Shown here one piece after another: positions 45,171 through 60,100 of a DNA stretch of 64,000 bases. The stretch spans positions 19,778,915 through 19,842,914 of the forward strand of contig NC_074712.1 in the NCBI RefSeq assembly GCF_947242115.1, read 5' to 3'. A program made the position numbers and the translations under genes. The notes under the pieces are model-generated. The model was not told where the DNA came from. It did no database searches and saw nothing but the letters and a program-made list of their open reading frames with translations. The first letter of the stretch is position 1, and each line of letters starts with the position of its first letter. The stretch is from Biomphalaria glabrata (taxonomy: Eukaryota; Mollusca; Gastropoda; Planorbidae).

Positions 45171-48100
45171 GATATTTGGGTAACAAAAGCAGGACACATG
45201 TAGATGTTCACATTGTACACACACACACAATTTACACACAATGTATGTCTACACACACAATAATTTAAATAATTGCAGCCTTTCTGAAACACTTTTCCAA
45301 GATTGATTATATTTCTATGTGGTCCATCTGTCTAGCCTGTCTAAAAGGCCACTTCTCTCTCTGAAAAACTCGGCAAAATTTTTATAAAAGTTTACGATTG
45401 TTGCTGCTACAATTCAGCACGACACAGGTTTTCAAAGAAGCTTTTGATTATCTAATGGTGGGACACTTCTTTTGTGAAAAGAATTATGATTTCAATTTTT
45501 AAGCAAGATATAATTTAAATAGTTTCTCCACTGAAGGCTTCAGAAGTAACCACTTCTTCTTTCCATAGCTCTGATTCGCTCTATTCTAAATCAACAAATT
45601 TGCTTTTTTTTTTCTTTTAAAGATTTCCAGCAAAGGGTGGCACAAAAAACTATATCGTCAGGGGAAACAATTTCATTTTGTTGTGGGCTCAAAGCATCCA
45701 TGAACGCTCTTAAAAACTGGGCATTACTCACCTGCTTTTTTACTTTATTCATTATATAGGGGCCCCTGTTTAGTAACAATTGCTTCATATTTGATTGAAA
45801 ACGGTTATTATGGAAAACTGTAAGGTACATGAAACCGGCTGCGAATTAAATTACTTATAAAGTATTTAAATGTTGAAGAAGTACCTTAATGGAGGCATAC
45901 TAGATTAAGAAAGATTATAAAATAAAAGCATGACATTGACTTTTTAAAAAATAAAAACAGGGCATTTGCTGCCCCGCCCAGACATTTTATGAAAAGCATG
46001 ACATATGCTCCAAAGCGGTACTGTCACTCCTTAGATGAGATGTCTAGTCACCTTATACTAGGTCTAGGCTCAAGTCTACCCTAATAACCTAAGTGTAAGT
46101 GTAAGTATGTATTTAAAATATATATTATATAATATAATATATTTTGATGATAACAAGAGCAGACACAACACACGAAGTTTAAATGAATGACTACACACAC
46201 ATGTTATGACTAAAAATAATTATAATGTATAATACTCCTTTAACTTTAAAGCTATATTATTAACATATTGATATTGTTATGAAATGTTTGTGTTTCTGAT
46301 ATAACCTAGAGTAAAGAGGGGATGGCTAGGTTGTGTGGACTGAATAACCCCAAGAAGGTCTGTAGTACTAGATGTTAATAGGGGTGTGAAATTTGAAAAG
46401 GAGGTGAGCAAGCAAGAGAGAGTGACAGAAAGATGTATGTCATATTTTTTAGAGGAAGTCATTACCTTGTTTTAAAATTATTCTTTTGTTTATATATCTT
46501 TTTATATCTACTGGGTAAATTTAGAGAATAGAAGTAGAATTAGTTTATATCTAAATATATTAAGATTAAGACATGATTATATTGCATATAATTAAAAAGT
46601 GCATGCATGACAGAAATCACATGTAAAAAAAAGTATCAATATGAGATTCTTGATAGATAATAGTATCTAGATCTAGAACTTATATAGATAGCATAGAAGT
46701 CTAGGTTTCTAGATGTATTATATCTTTTTAATAGTAATGGTGATTGGAAAATGTGTTGGCCACATGATGTTATTATTATTGTAGGTCACAGAATAGAATA
46801 TAATATATCTTCCTTTTAGACTAAACATATCTGAAATTTATGATGTACTTGTATTGTACATCATTTGTTGGGCTATAAAAAGTAGGCATGTTGACATTAA
46901 TGGGAGCATTTTGTCAATATTTTTTAACCAGTCAATGTAATGCTATTGGTACTTGGTAGCATGCCATTTTTTTAAGGATACACATATTCACTTAAAATAA
47001 AAGTTGATCTTCTGCATTGAAACATTCTACATTCACTTTTTTTCCATGAATATTTTGATTACAAGTTTTATTGACTATTTTGTTCTACAGCACATTTGAA
47101 ATCATTCACTTTGTTAAAGTTTGATCTCAGTTCTGTCAATAACTTGTTCTTTTTCTCTTAAGTACAAAGATGGTGAGGAAGTGGTACTATGGATGAATAC
47201 TGTGGGTCCATATCACAACAGACAGGAAACCTACAGTTACTATTCCTTACCATTCTGCAGAGGGCAAAAGAAAGACATCAGCCATTATCATGAAACATTA
47301 GGGGAGGCCCTGTTAGGAGTGGAGCTGGAGTTCAGTGGGATTGATATAGATTATAAAGGTAACACATACATTGCTCTTTTTGAGACACTAAAAGTGTTTT
47401 GAGTTGTCATAGTAATCTAATCTGCTTTATCTCACATTGCTTTAAGTTGTGTATAATAATCCTATATTATTCTATTTTGTAGGAGACTTCAGCCACACAG
47501 AGTATTGTTCTGTGGAGATCACTGAAGAGCAGTATCAGACCTTTGTTTATGCTGTACAAAATCATTATTGGTATCAAATGTACATTGATGACCTGCCAAT
47601 ATGGGGTTGGTAGATTTTTAAAAATCTATGTGTTTGTTCTATTTTTTTCTTTTGGGAACAGAAATATTATAAATAGAAATTATGAATAGAAAATAAGTGA
47701 TAAAAGAACATGTGTGTACTCTTACAACATTCATATTGTAAAAATAGCTGCTTTACTTTGGTTTTGAAAGCTTGAATAGCAATAATTATTAGTTTTTCTT
47801 CTTTACATATTATGTACCTGTATTCAATTTAGCCATAAAAAAATTATCCACAAAGTGGTCTGTCATTTTCATTTGACAACTTAAATATTACTAGTTGTCA
47901 CAGATTACATTATAGAATTGTGTGTACATTTCACATTTGAAAGAAATATAAGCCCTCGACATTTACCCCTCAAATTTAGACACTTGACAGCACGTCAGGA
48001 TTTACCCAAGGGACGTGATTTTGATGTTTGAAATCTATTGGTTAATTTGAAATTAAACAAAGACATTTTTTAAAAGAGTTAGCGCCAGAGAATTGGCGAG

Positions 48101-51100
48101 AGTAAGAAAGTAACGAGAGTCGATAAAATAATGTCCTTGTAGACAGTCACGTTTCTAGGAGCTCTGTTTGAAAAGCCTTTGTAATATGTTTCATGCTCAT
48201 TGATTTGTAATTTGTACATAAACTGTACTTACGTTGTATTTAAATAAAGTTCCAGAGTTTTGTTTTATCAAAGGATCGTTAATTGTGATTCTAGATCGTC
48301 ATTTTTCTTAACTATTGAATTCAAGTAAAATCCCCGGCATAACAACACATCGTACCATCTGCATGTTGTTACACTAGTTTTATTTTACACAGCAGTATTT
48401 GGATTATCCCATACAAATGTTAGGTATATGTTTATAATGTACTTCCTGGTAATATCAAAAGAATTGAATAAGAAGACAAACCAAATGCCATACACCTTCA
48501 GAAAGCTTTCTGTTTTTTTTTCTTTCTTTAATCAGGAATTGTTGGTGAGGTAGATCAAGGGGGGGAAGATCATTACATATGGACACACAAGAAGTTTGAC
48601 ATTGGATATAATGGACCTTATATTGTGGATGTCAATCTGACATCTGAAGCAAAAGTGAAGCTACAGCCTGGGATTAAAATTTCATTTACTTATGAGGTAA
48701 TTTTAAATTAAGTTTAGTTGATTTTATATTCAATTATTTTACTTTGAACTAGAATACATTTTGAAGAGTTTGTGGAATTACTAAAACGTAAAAGACTTTT
48801 TTTGTTTTCATCTTTGTTAGTCATTTTTTTCATTACTGAGATCTTTACAAAAAGCATCTTTGTATGAAGTATAATGCAAATCAAACTGACTCACAATTAG
48901 ACGATCTAAAATTTCCTGAGTGCCTGCCTAGTGCAAATGAAATGGGTTAGGGGTATGTCCACTATTAGTTATTTTTTCTTGCCATGAAGGGTTTCAGTGG
49001 CTCCACTAAATTTATTATCAAAATAGTCTCTTCTGATTTTAACATGATTAACATAAGGTGACCTGGGCCTTTTACTCTTTTACAATTACTTACTAATAAT
49101 TTAGCTTTGATCAAAATCTTCAGATTTCTATCTCTATATTTGGTTAAAAAAAAAATTGGGAGCTTTGGTAGATCATGTGTGGTAGAATATTTGGACAAAT
49201 CAATAACTGAGATCTAAACTGTATGACAGGGGGGGGGGGGGGTCTGCATAAATAGCACAATCTATATGACATTTGCAGTCCACACTAAAAAGTTTTTTTA
49301 CAAGTTCTAAATTTATACCACAACTTGACACTTTAACTTCAATGGGCTTTAGAGCCATCTAGCAGAGTTGTAATTAAAATTTGTCCATGGAAGGTTACCA
49401 ACAATCAGGTGATCTGAAAATGTACATTATATTTAACATTTAATTTGTTCAAAATTTTTCATGAAATAATAAATGTAAGATTTTAATATTTTTCTCAGTG
49501 TTTTATAAAAGTGAAAATTATTTAACTTCAGGTGAAATGGCAACCATCCACTGTGAAATTTGAGGACAGATTTGATAAATACCTGGATCCCAACTTCTTT
49601 CAACATAGGGTAAATTTTCCAAGATAATTCTTTAAAATTAGTTTTTGAATGGCTACAGAATTCTTTTTGCCATGACAGTCTTGTCAGAAATGGACAGCAT
49701 ATTTCAAACAAGTTTTAAATACTTAACATAGAACATTTAAATGCTGATGTCTGGCTGCAGAATGATCAAGTGATTTTTTAATTTCCAATTTGTATGGGGG
49801 GGGGGGGGAGATGTTAGGGGTGAAATATTAGTAATTGATCTGGGTTTTAGTGATTTGAGGAAATGTCTACCAAGCACAAGATATTTGATTAATGTTATAG
49901 ACAATAAAGGGAGCTGATCATAATGCTGACTTTAAGACACCCTTGTTAATTTTCAAATGTTTACCCCAGTAATAGTTGGAACTTTTTACAGAATGCTTTG
50001 TGCACATTTAGAAAAACTATATTTACTTAGTAGATAATAAACAGAAACAATGCTGAGCTACATTTTTATTTCAGATTCATTGGTTCAGTATTTTCAACTC
50101 ATTTATGATGGTTATTTTCCTTGTTGGCCTTGTTAGTATGATCTTAATGCGTACATTACGTAAAGATTATGCTCGTTACAGCAAAGAAGAAGACTTGGAT
50201 GATATGGTAAGCCTTTCATTCTTTTCTTTTTATAAACTTAAGTTTGTATTTTTGTTTGTTTGTCATATGTGGCTACCTTTATTTTTCAACCAGGAAAAAG
50301 ATCTTGGAGATGAATATGGGTGGAAGCAAGTCCATGGGGATGTGTTTCGACCAGCTTCTCATTCCCTTTTGTTCTCAGCACTTATAGGAACAGGTTATCA
50401 CATTGCTGTGGTTACACTTTGTGTCATTCTGTTTACTATAATTGGAGAACTCTACACAGAGTAAGTCCTCCATGTTGTTTTCTATCAACTCACTCATTCT
50501 GTCTGGTTGGAATTTTGTACACATCAAGCTGAAACTTTGAACAATTTTTTATAAGTACTTGAAAGGTTCAGGTGCTAATGTGTCTACCTTCCATTGTAGA
50601 GCCTTGAGACCTTAAAGTTCGAATTAGCATTTAAAAAAAAAGCTTTTTAAAAGCAGCACTGAAACCTTTGCCTAGATACCCCCATTCCCCAAGATAGTCC
50701 ACTAAAGTGATTGGACTTAAGTGCACTGAGCATGCTATAAGCATGAAAAAACAAAAACAATTGATAAAAATATATACAATCACACAGATTTATCATTGTT
50801 AGTCTAAATCTGTAAAAAAAAAATGTATTGATTCAAAATAATTTATGTGATTTCACTTAATAAGTTTTTTTTTTTTCTATTTTATTTGCTTATTTTCAGC
50901 TCACATCCGTTAAAAAGAACAGAAAAATAATTGATAGTTTTGTACTGGTATATTTAAACATTATTAGCTCAGATTTTTATTTTGTACAAAGTTTTACTTT
51001 GTAGAGATTTACAACTCTGAAATGTTTTAGCAATAAGCACTTGAAATATATTTTTAAAAAATGTAAACTAATTCTGAAATTCTTAGATTTCTTAAATATC

Positions 51101-54100
51101 TGTTACAGACGTGGGTCATTATTGAGTACAGCCATTTTTGTGTATGCTGCTACTTCCCCAGTCAATGGATATTTTGGTGGCAGCTTGTATGCCAGGATGG
51201 GAGGTAATTTCAGTAAAAAAAAAACTATTGAAGATTAGTAACTAATCAAATTTAAAATGTAAATTTAAAGTGTTAGGATGTAACGTGCAGTCATGATGAA
51301 TATAATTTCAACTTTGATATGCTGAACCTTCTCATTATAGGAATGCTTTTTATTTGTGAAAAAGCAATACATTTGATCTTTTAATTGTAATGTGTTTTTA
51401 CTTATATCCAATATAACTGACATGTGTATTGAATAAAATCGATAAATAAATGTAAATTATTATGTTTTCACTGTTTTTCAGGTAAGCTATGGATCAAACA
51501 AATGGTGGTCAGTGCTTTCATGATGCCAGCAGCAGTCTGTGGGACAGCTTTCTTTATCAATTTTATTGCCATCTACTATCACGCTTCACGAGCCATTCCA
51601 TTTGTAACCATGGTACAGTTTTTAATGGTTCCTTGGGCTAATTACAATTATGTCTTGATTATTTATTTTTCAAGATTTGATGCTCCTAAAAAAGCATATG
51701 TATCATAATGATCTAGGTTATTCTTAATTAGTGAAGTATTATCTATGAGAAACATCTATTTTGCTAGGAAAATGTAGTTCAAACTGCTCTACTACATTTC
51801 AGGTTGCAGTTACTTGCATCTGCATCTTTGTGATTCTACCCCTGACTCTGGTTGGTACAGTGTTGGGTAGAAACTTGTCTGGACAGCCTGATTACCCTTG
51901 TCGTATTAATGCTGTGCCAAGACCAATTCCTGAGAAGAAATGGTAGGCAATGGTAGCTTATTGTCTTGACTGTTCTTATTCTGAGGTTTTTGAAATTTCT
52001 TTATATGAGAGATTTATTCTGTACATCAATATATTTGGATGGTACGTGACGTTTTGGCGCAAGGGACGTTTTGCAGAGTTACCTACTAGTACGCATCTTG
52101 CGTATTTTGTACACAAATTGACACGAAAATACATGAGTACGGTTTGTCATCTGAAAATATGCATTTCCCCCTCTGAAGCAAAAAGAAAATTATTACAGAA
52201 AAATTCTTGCTAATTATAATCAGTGCGTCAATGCCTGGAAATGGACTATTCTTATTAGATCTACCACCAGACAGATCTGGTATCACTTTATTTTTCGTGC
52301 ACGCTGTCGCGCGAACACATTTAAATTTTACTACATCTAGATCTTACTGATATAAAAAAGCGGAGTTCTTTTCAGTGTGTCAAGTTTACATGAAGTCTTC
52401 AACCTGATTGGGAATGAATTCATCAATTAGTTCTAATTCATCTAGACCGGATCTCTAGAACTAAAGATATCTTACAATGCCATGCACCTAGATGATAGGG
52501 CCTATATGACCTAGATCTATAATAGAATTTTCTTAAATCTAGATTTAGAATTAAATTATTCTAAACTTATATATCTAGATCTAATTCTAGTCTAGATCTA
52601 TATCCAGATGTGACCAGGTGTGTACTAGACTTAGTTATAAAACTAATCTAGATCACAGTAGGCCTACATCTAATTATTGATTTAGACTACTGAATAGGTC
52701 TAGATAGTAGCTCAAGGCTCTAGATATCTGTAACAAGATCTAGATCTACTCAAAAGCTGCAATTTATGTCTTGTTATCAAGAAATTTATGGATCTCCTTT
52801 CTTATCCTTTATGGAATCTAAATAAAAAGTAAATAAAAAAAATTGCTGTTCTAACTTTGTGAAGGTCTAGATCTAGTATTTCACATTTACGATAGAGCCT
52901 ACAATTCTGTGGGATTGTTAAAATATCTTTATATAGCCCTATTATCTATACACATTAAAAACCAATCAACTGTTAATGAAGCTGCCTACAGCTGCTTGGA
53001 TTTTTTATTTTTTTGTAAACCATCAAACGCAGGAGAGTTCTTTGAGATGAAAGTGAGAAGGGCAGAGGTTTTAATAGAAGAAATAATGGTTGAGCTTAAT
53101 CTCTCTCTTAGCTTGATAAAGGGAATAAAAGTGATGTTCCCTGACTTGCAGAACGTATCTTCAGTGGCAGATCTAAAGCTACTGTTATAGTCACTAGCGA
53201 CTAGCTAGGTTCCATTACTTATGAAGGCCCAAATTCAAAGAATGAAATAGGGTCATTCAAGGATGAGTGTGTTTGCAAAAGAAAAGCTTTATAAAACAAC
53301 TTAAAGCATCAAAATCCAGAATAAATAGCTTTATCTTACAACAGCTATTCAACAGTCTCAATAGCCCCATTTTATATTTGAAACAAGTTCTATGACCTTT
53401 AGGATTATCTGCCTGAGAAAAATCTTTTAAATGTAAAATGTTTGTTATTAGTGATTGTGGAGGATGCCAAAGTTTTCATCACTAACTCTGCCAAGAATGA
53501 TCTGAAAGAAGAAAATCTGAATTCTTTCTAAATATGATAAAATATTTCCAGTGTCTGGATACCTTGTAAAGAAATTGCCTATAAACAAAACTACCTTTAT
53601 AAAATTAGATGTCACTGATCCAGCAAAGCAAACCATTACATCTGGTTTAAGTGTAATTTCACTTGTACCAAAAGTGAATTTTCTGTTGCCGCTATAATGG
53701 AATGTGAAATACACTAAAGGTATTATGATCATAAAATCATTGCCAAGTGACAAGAAAGACATCATTCTAACATATTCTAGAAAAGTCCATGACAAAGACT
53801 AAAAGTGTAAATATTTTGACAAATGTACAAAATGTCTACTACCACAGCAGCCTGTGAAATAGACTCCAATATTGAACCTCTAAAATTAAGGTGCAACAGT
53901 GCAGCATTAGAAGCTTTTGAGAGATACAGAAGGTTGGAGGACAACCATCCAAATAAACTACTAACACAGAGAAATAAGAAAAACAAGCGAAAAAAGCAAA
54001 GAACTCTGATTCAACTTACTGACAAACTAGCCCTAAAACACTATCTACCCGATAACAGAAAAAATTACCAGATTCTCAAACATAACGCCTGGACTACAAA

Positions 54101-57100
54101 CAACCAACCATTCAAACACATTTAATAAATAATACTCTTAACAAAAGAATCAAATCCACTGGAGCTCAAAGTAGGCACGCTCATAACAATTGAAAGCTAT
54201 CCAAAACAGCCATCATATATACCTGAGGATCAGCCTTCAAAGCCACCATCAATGCTGGTCTTGGTGCCTTCCTGGTCTTCCCCCAAAAAAACACTTTGAA
54301 ATAAGTGCACCCTGTGGCGACTACTGCTCAAACTTCCGAGCCGAAATTGAGGCAATTACCATAGCATTGCAGACAGTCGAAAACAAATTATATGAAGGGA
54401 AACAATCACCATCAGATATTGTTGTCTTTACAGACTCCCAATCCACTCTTCAAGCACTTAACAGCAGCACCTCAAAAAGCCCAAGAGAGTTGACAACACT
54501 AATAGTGATAATACACCAGATGATGACAAAATTAAACATCACCATCATCACATTACAGTGGATCCCTGGACACATCGGCGTCATGGGAAATTAAAGAGCA
54601 GATAAGCTTTCAAAGGCATGATCATCTATGGAACAACCAGATAGACCTGTTAACTACCTCACCCTAAGGTCAATGTTAATCAACAACCACAAAGAGGAGT
54701 GTCTCAACCAATGGGCAACAGGAAACACAGGCAGAGCCATGTACTAAGAAATGAACATGCCTAAAAAACTGGACAGTATTAACTTCCTCCCCCGCAAAGA
54801 GCAATCTACAATCTTCCAACTAAGGACAGGACACACACCTCTGTTAAATTAGCATCTCAATAAAATAAATCCCACACAACTGCGCACACCCTTATGGAAC
54901 CGTAAACCATATCCTTTTTGAATGCCCCTTCCTAATCCACCTTAGGCAGACCCTACTACCACTCCAGCCCAACATAACCAACACCCTGTACGCAGTGCTG
55001 AACAGCTGAAGAAAACAGCACACTTTTTTTACTTGGCACAGTCTGCAAAAGAGCTGACAGCTCAGCAGCAAAAAGCTGGCTAGAAGAAGAAGAAGAAAGA
55101 AGAACAAAATGTCTTATATAACTTTATGCTGTGTTTATTTAGGGTCCCTGGTCATTTCATCATCTGATCATTTTATCTAACAAATAGTAATTGTAAAAAT
55201 TGTGAAATAAGCAATATTTAATATATTCATTTTTATTTCCATGACAAAAAGTGTAATGCATTAGATAACAATAAAATTAAATGCCATTAAAAACTATAAA
55301 AAATGTATTATAATATCCCCCACGTCCAATACAAGCGCTATAGCTCTAAGTACACACCCAGATTTACAATAAGATTTCTCATCAAGAATGTAAAGTGGAA
55401 GGGAAACACTATAACATGTCAAAAATCCTACTCATATATTAGATGAAATGAGTGAGGGCTTAAAGTCAAAGCCTTAACAGCACAATTAAACAATGAATAA
55501 GAAAACATATTTAATTGGGGATGAAGTGACCAAGGATGAAATGACCGGTCACCAACTTCAGGTTTGCTGCATTTCGTGTATGAATGATGTTTAGTCTTTA
55601 CTGAGTATATTTCTTTATGTTTAGGAAAATACACATTTGCCCCTCAAAATACACATTTCCAGGTTTAGGAATACGCATTTCCATTTTGGCATGTAGGCAT
55701 CTCTGGTTTTGGCGCGAGATATAATTTGATAATAATTTAATAAGCATGTATCTTTTATAAGTGTCTTTTTCACTCGACTATAATATTGTATGTATAGTAT
55801 GAATTCCAACACTGTCCAGTGAATGGTAATGGCATGCTATCCCCTCCCCTTTATTATATGAGTCCTGCTAAGCGCATTGGATGACATTCTTTGATTTCTT
55901 TCCAAAAGACATTTAAAAAAAAAAAGAATTGACATTAGTTTAATATCCAAACAAGCTAAGATAATCTTAAAAGATATAGTTTGAGAAATTGGATTAGGGT
56001 TAGGGGTGATTTAGGTGACACATCTCCCCTTGACATGAAGTCAAACAAATGAAGACAAAACCAGCACCAAGCACTAGTTGTTGGCGTCATGCGTCTGGCG
56101 ATCATATCCTTTCACTTCTTGTATATACTCTTTCCTCCACCCCTTCCCTCTCTCATGGGTAAGACAATAATCTGTTTCTAGCACTCATCTTGACATCATT
56201 TCATTTTGTTGTTTTTGTTTGTAAATTAGTGTCATACCTTCAACAAAAAATTTTGAAAATAAAAATGTACCTCTTAATAAACAGACATACACAAGCTAAA
56301 ATGTTTATGAAATAAAATGATGTGAAACACAAACACACATGTAGTAAATGATAAGTCACATTAATATATGGACTTGTTATAGTTCACATGACATAAGTTT
56401 TGTTAGCGGATTTAAAATAATTACTCAAATAACTTATATATATAATGTATAAAAACTACTAATGTTTTTCGCTAAAAAATGTGTTTAAAATATATCATAA
56501 ACAGATTTGTTCACTATTATATGAAGATAAACAAAGTATACATCCCCCCCCCCCACACACACACAAAAAGTCTTAATAACTTTAACTATTTCATGCACCA
56601 TACTGTGAAGTATGGATGGCATCCTGGTCTTGTGTAATATTAGTGATTTAACAATAATTAACAAACTTAAATACCAAAAATAACGGAAAAAAATATCTTG
56701 TTCTGTACATGAAAAATACATCTTAGCACAAACACTCATACAAAACATAGATATGTATCATTCTTTTTAAAGAAATAATACAATGAACGTAAATAATGTG
56801 ACCAAAACATTTCACGCCAAAACGATGGCTGCGCCAAAACTTCCTGCTTCGATATTTGGATAGTTTTAATAGAAATCTTGTTTATTATTAGCAGTAAAAT
56901 TATTTTTTGTTGTGGTAGATGTACAGTTTACATCAGAATTTCTCAAAAATTTTCTACAATAGAACAATTTTTAAATTCAGAAAATTGAACTGAAACCTCG
57001 CTTTGTTTTTAACTTCAGTTAAATAATAGAAAAGAGTCTTTTTCTTTATTATTCTTTAAGCATAAATATAAAAAAAATAGAAACAAATAAATACAATAAA

Positions 57101-60100
57101 ATATTTTTAAAAAGTGAATTATATGACTTAATGACTTTCATACTTTTGGGTTCTTGAATTACCAATCCTACTCACATTAGGCTGACTATTTCAAAGTTAA
57201 ATTCTAATATCTGTGGCATGAAGCCTGTTTCTGCACTTTGACTTCATCGCAGCATCTGGCTCCACACAAATAGCTTGTACAAAATGAAAGGAAAACCACA
57301 AAAGCTTGATTTGATAGACTGGGCTACTTAATTAAATGACAAGCTTACCCAGAAATGACTTTGAGGCTGAGATTTCAAAGTCACCAACTAAATTCTTGTA
57401 TTCATTACATGTTCATAGTCACTTGCACATCAGCTTACTGGTTGAGCCAGCATTGCATATCTACTGCAAAGTCCTAGAAAATTAATGAACTTACTCTCTG
57501 TGATTTTAGAAAGCTCTGGAATGTGTTAATTAGTATTAGTAATTGTTGCAGTGCATTGTTTTATTAGCAAGCTGTAAACATGACACTGTCTTTGGCCCAT
57601 GACTTTATGTCTCTGCAATGGTTTAAGCCTCATCATGAAATGCTATGTGTTCACTCACACAATATGATGCCTATGTTACATGTTCACTTTTAGCCTCTGT
57701 CATCATTTTAAGTTTGGCTGACTCTAGTTGTCTCTCTACAAATTTGGTCTTTTCTTTAATGATCAGTATTTGTAGTTTTGAAGTCAATGAACTCTAATAA
57801 ACACAATGCACCAGAAGCATCTGAATAGTCAAGGAATGTCAATTCCCAATACAAATACATTAATACACTTTTGTGTTGATCTTTTTATAAATGAAACTGA
57901 ATTAAAAATAAAATATTAGACATTAAAGAGACAACAGTTTTTTGGTTATTTATTTTTCAAATCATATTAGATGTGTCAGTCAATGCAATCTTTATATTTC
58001 TGAAAAGTATACCCACAAATCCTGTTTAAACATAGTATTTAATTTATAGTAAATGAAGCAGAGAATAAAAAATGTCAGAATTGCATCAATAAAAATGTCA
58101 GAATTGCATCAATGAATTAATGTTTGTTTATAAAATTAAGACATCATGAATGAACTATCACAAAATTGACTACATTGACAATTTACAGTGATTTATTGCA
58201 AAATATTATGTGTCAGGAATAAATCCTGCAACCCAGAAAGTTATAAAGAGGAGTGGGTGATGACAAATAATGTGGATATTGATTGAAACAAAAAAAAAAA
58301 AAAGAATTCAAAGTCAATCACAATTTAAGCCTAGAAAGATAAAGACCAACAAAATCAATTATTATTGCTATGTTACTTGTAACTAAGAATTACCCCCCAC
58401 CCACTAGTTTCTTACAACTGTTTACAGGAGACCTGCTGAGTGGCTTTGGTACAGTTTTCTAAAGCAATATTGACAGTATTCAATTTTTTCTTTTAAGTCT
58501 TCTGTTTTATTGTTGACAGGTTCATGGAGCCAGCAATCATTACAGTTCTAGGAGGTGTTCTGCCATTTGGATCTATTTTCATTGAAATGTATTTCATCTT
58601 TACCTCTTTCTGGGCCTACAAAATTTATTATGTGTACGGCTTCATGTTGCTGGTCTTCCTCATTCTAACTGTTGTCACAGTCTGTGTCACCATTGTGTGT
58701 ACCTATTTCTTACTCAATGCTGAGGACTACCGCTGGTGAGTCAAGTGAACTTTGTTTAGATTAAATGTTTGACTTTGTTAGAGTTTAGATGAAATGTTGA
58801 ATGGCATCTCTTACATCGTTGAATTAGTTCAGAGCTTCTTCAAAAAGAAATGTTAGCTGCTAAAAATGAAATTCCTAATTTGATTAATAATGATGCCAAT
58901 CTCATTGTTTATTTTAGTTGCTAAATTTGCAGTAATGCATTAATGGTAGCTTTCTTTGATTGATTGCTATTGACTTTTCCAGGCAATGGACTAGCTTTAT
59001 GGCTGCTGCATCAACATCTGGCTATGTGTACATTTATTCATTTTACTATTTCTTTTTTAAGACAAAGTAAGTACAAAGTTGACTTTGTTTTAGATTGAGG
59101 TTTTCTTAATTAGACAGTTTATTTAGGAAGTTAAGTGTTGAGTTAGCGAGGTTAATTGTTAAAATTAACCCACGAAGCGTCGTCGGCCGATTATATCGGC
59201 CGACATTTCGTTTCTGTGGCGTCCCGGCCGATATAATCGGCCGACTTTAGACTGCTGATTTTCTATTCCAATCCACGTTTTAAAGTGACCATTTTTAAAC
59301 TTCAGATCTATTAGACATTCTTCTTCCTGTCAGATCCAAAAATAGCCCATTTCCCCATCTGTTTTTGTGTTTACATTCTGATTATTCACCGGCGAATTTT
59401 TCTTGCAATGTCCGATGCTAGCCCGGGTCCATGAGATGTTACAAAACATAAAGTTTCAAATACTTTTAGTTGTTCTTTTTTAATATTACAATTAGATTTA
59501 GATCTAGGAATAATGAGAATATTTTATATATTAGATCTAGATCTATTCATGAAGAGGCCGATGATTTATGTCCGTACTGTCCGTAGTCATCTAAAGTCTA
59601 GAGTCTATATCTAGACTCTAGACTAGAGACCGGACTGGATCTGCACCTAGACCTAGTCAAAATTTAGTGAAATTTAAGACATTTTAAGATAGATTGAAGC
59701 ATATTAATGATAATATTGACTTCTTTATGCATTAAGTATTCTATTTCTTCAATCTTTAAATGCTTTTAACTTAACTGAACAAAAAAAAACGATTTTTATC
59801 TATTTTTTTTTCCTTCACTGTTAGTTGTATTAAAAGGGTAACCAAGTCACTAAAAAAAAATTTTTTTTTCAAATCTAATGGTCCATTTTTAACAAAATTA
59901 TATCTATTTATAAAGGAAAATAAATGGGCTATCCAATTACATCAAAACGTTTGTTATAGCTCTAAAAATGTTTCTCACAGAGGTCAGCAAACAAGCTTTT
60001 TTGTTGATAAAAAAAATCAATCATACTAATTAGGTCAGGGTCAAGGTCAACTGATCAAATTCAGGTGTTCAATATATGATCTATAGTGTTCGCTGTCCAA

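Noticed and set aside
51943-52213. Continuation of TM9SF3 exon 10 as an alternative end
   Set aside because: AAATG|GTAGGC is a good donor, and exon 11 at 58520 restores the conserved KKWFMEPA junction. The read-through frame has no similarity.
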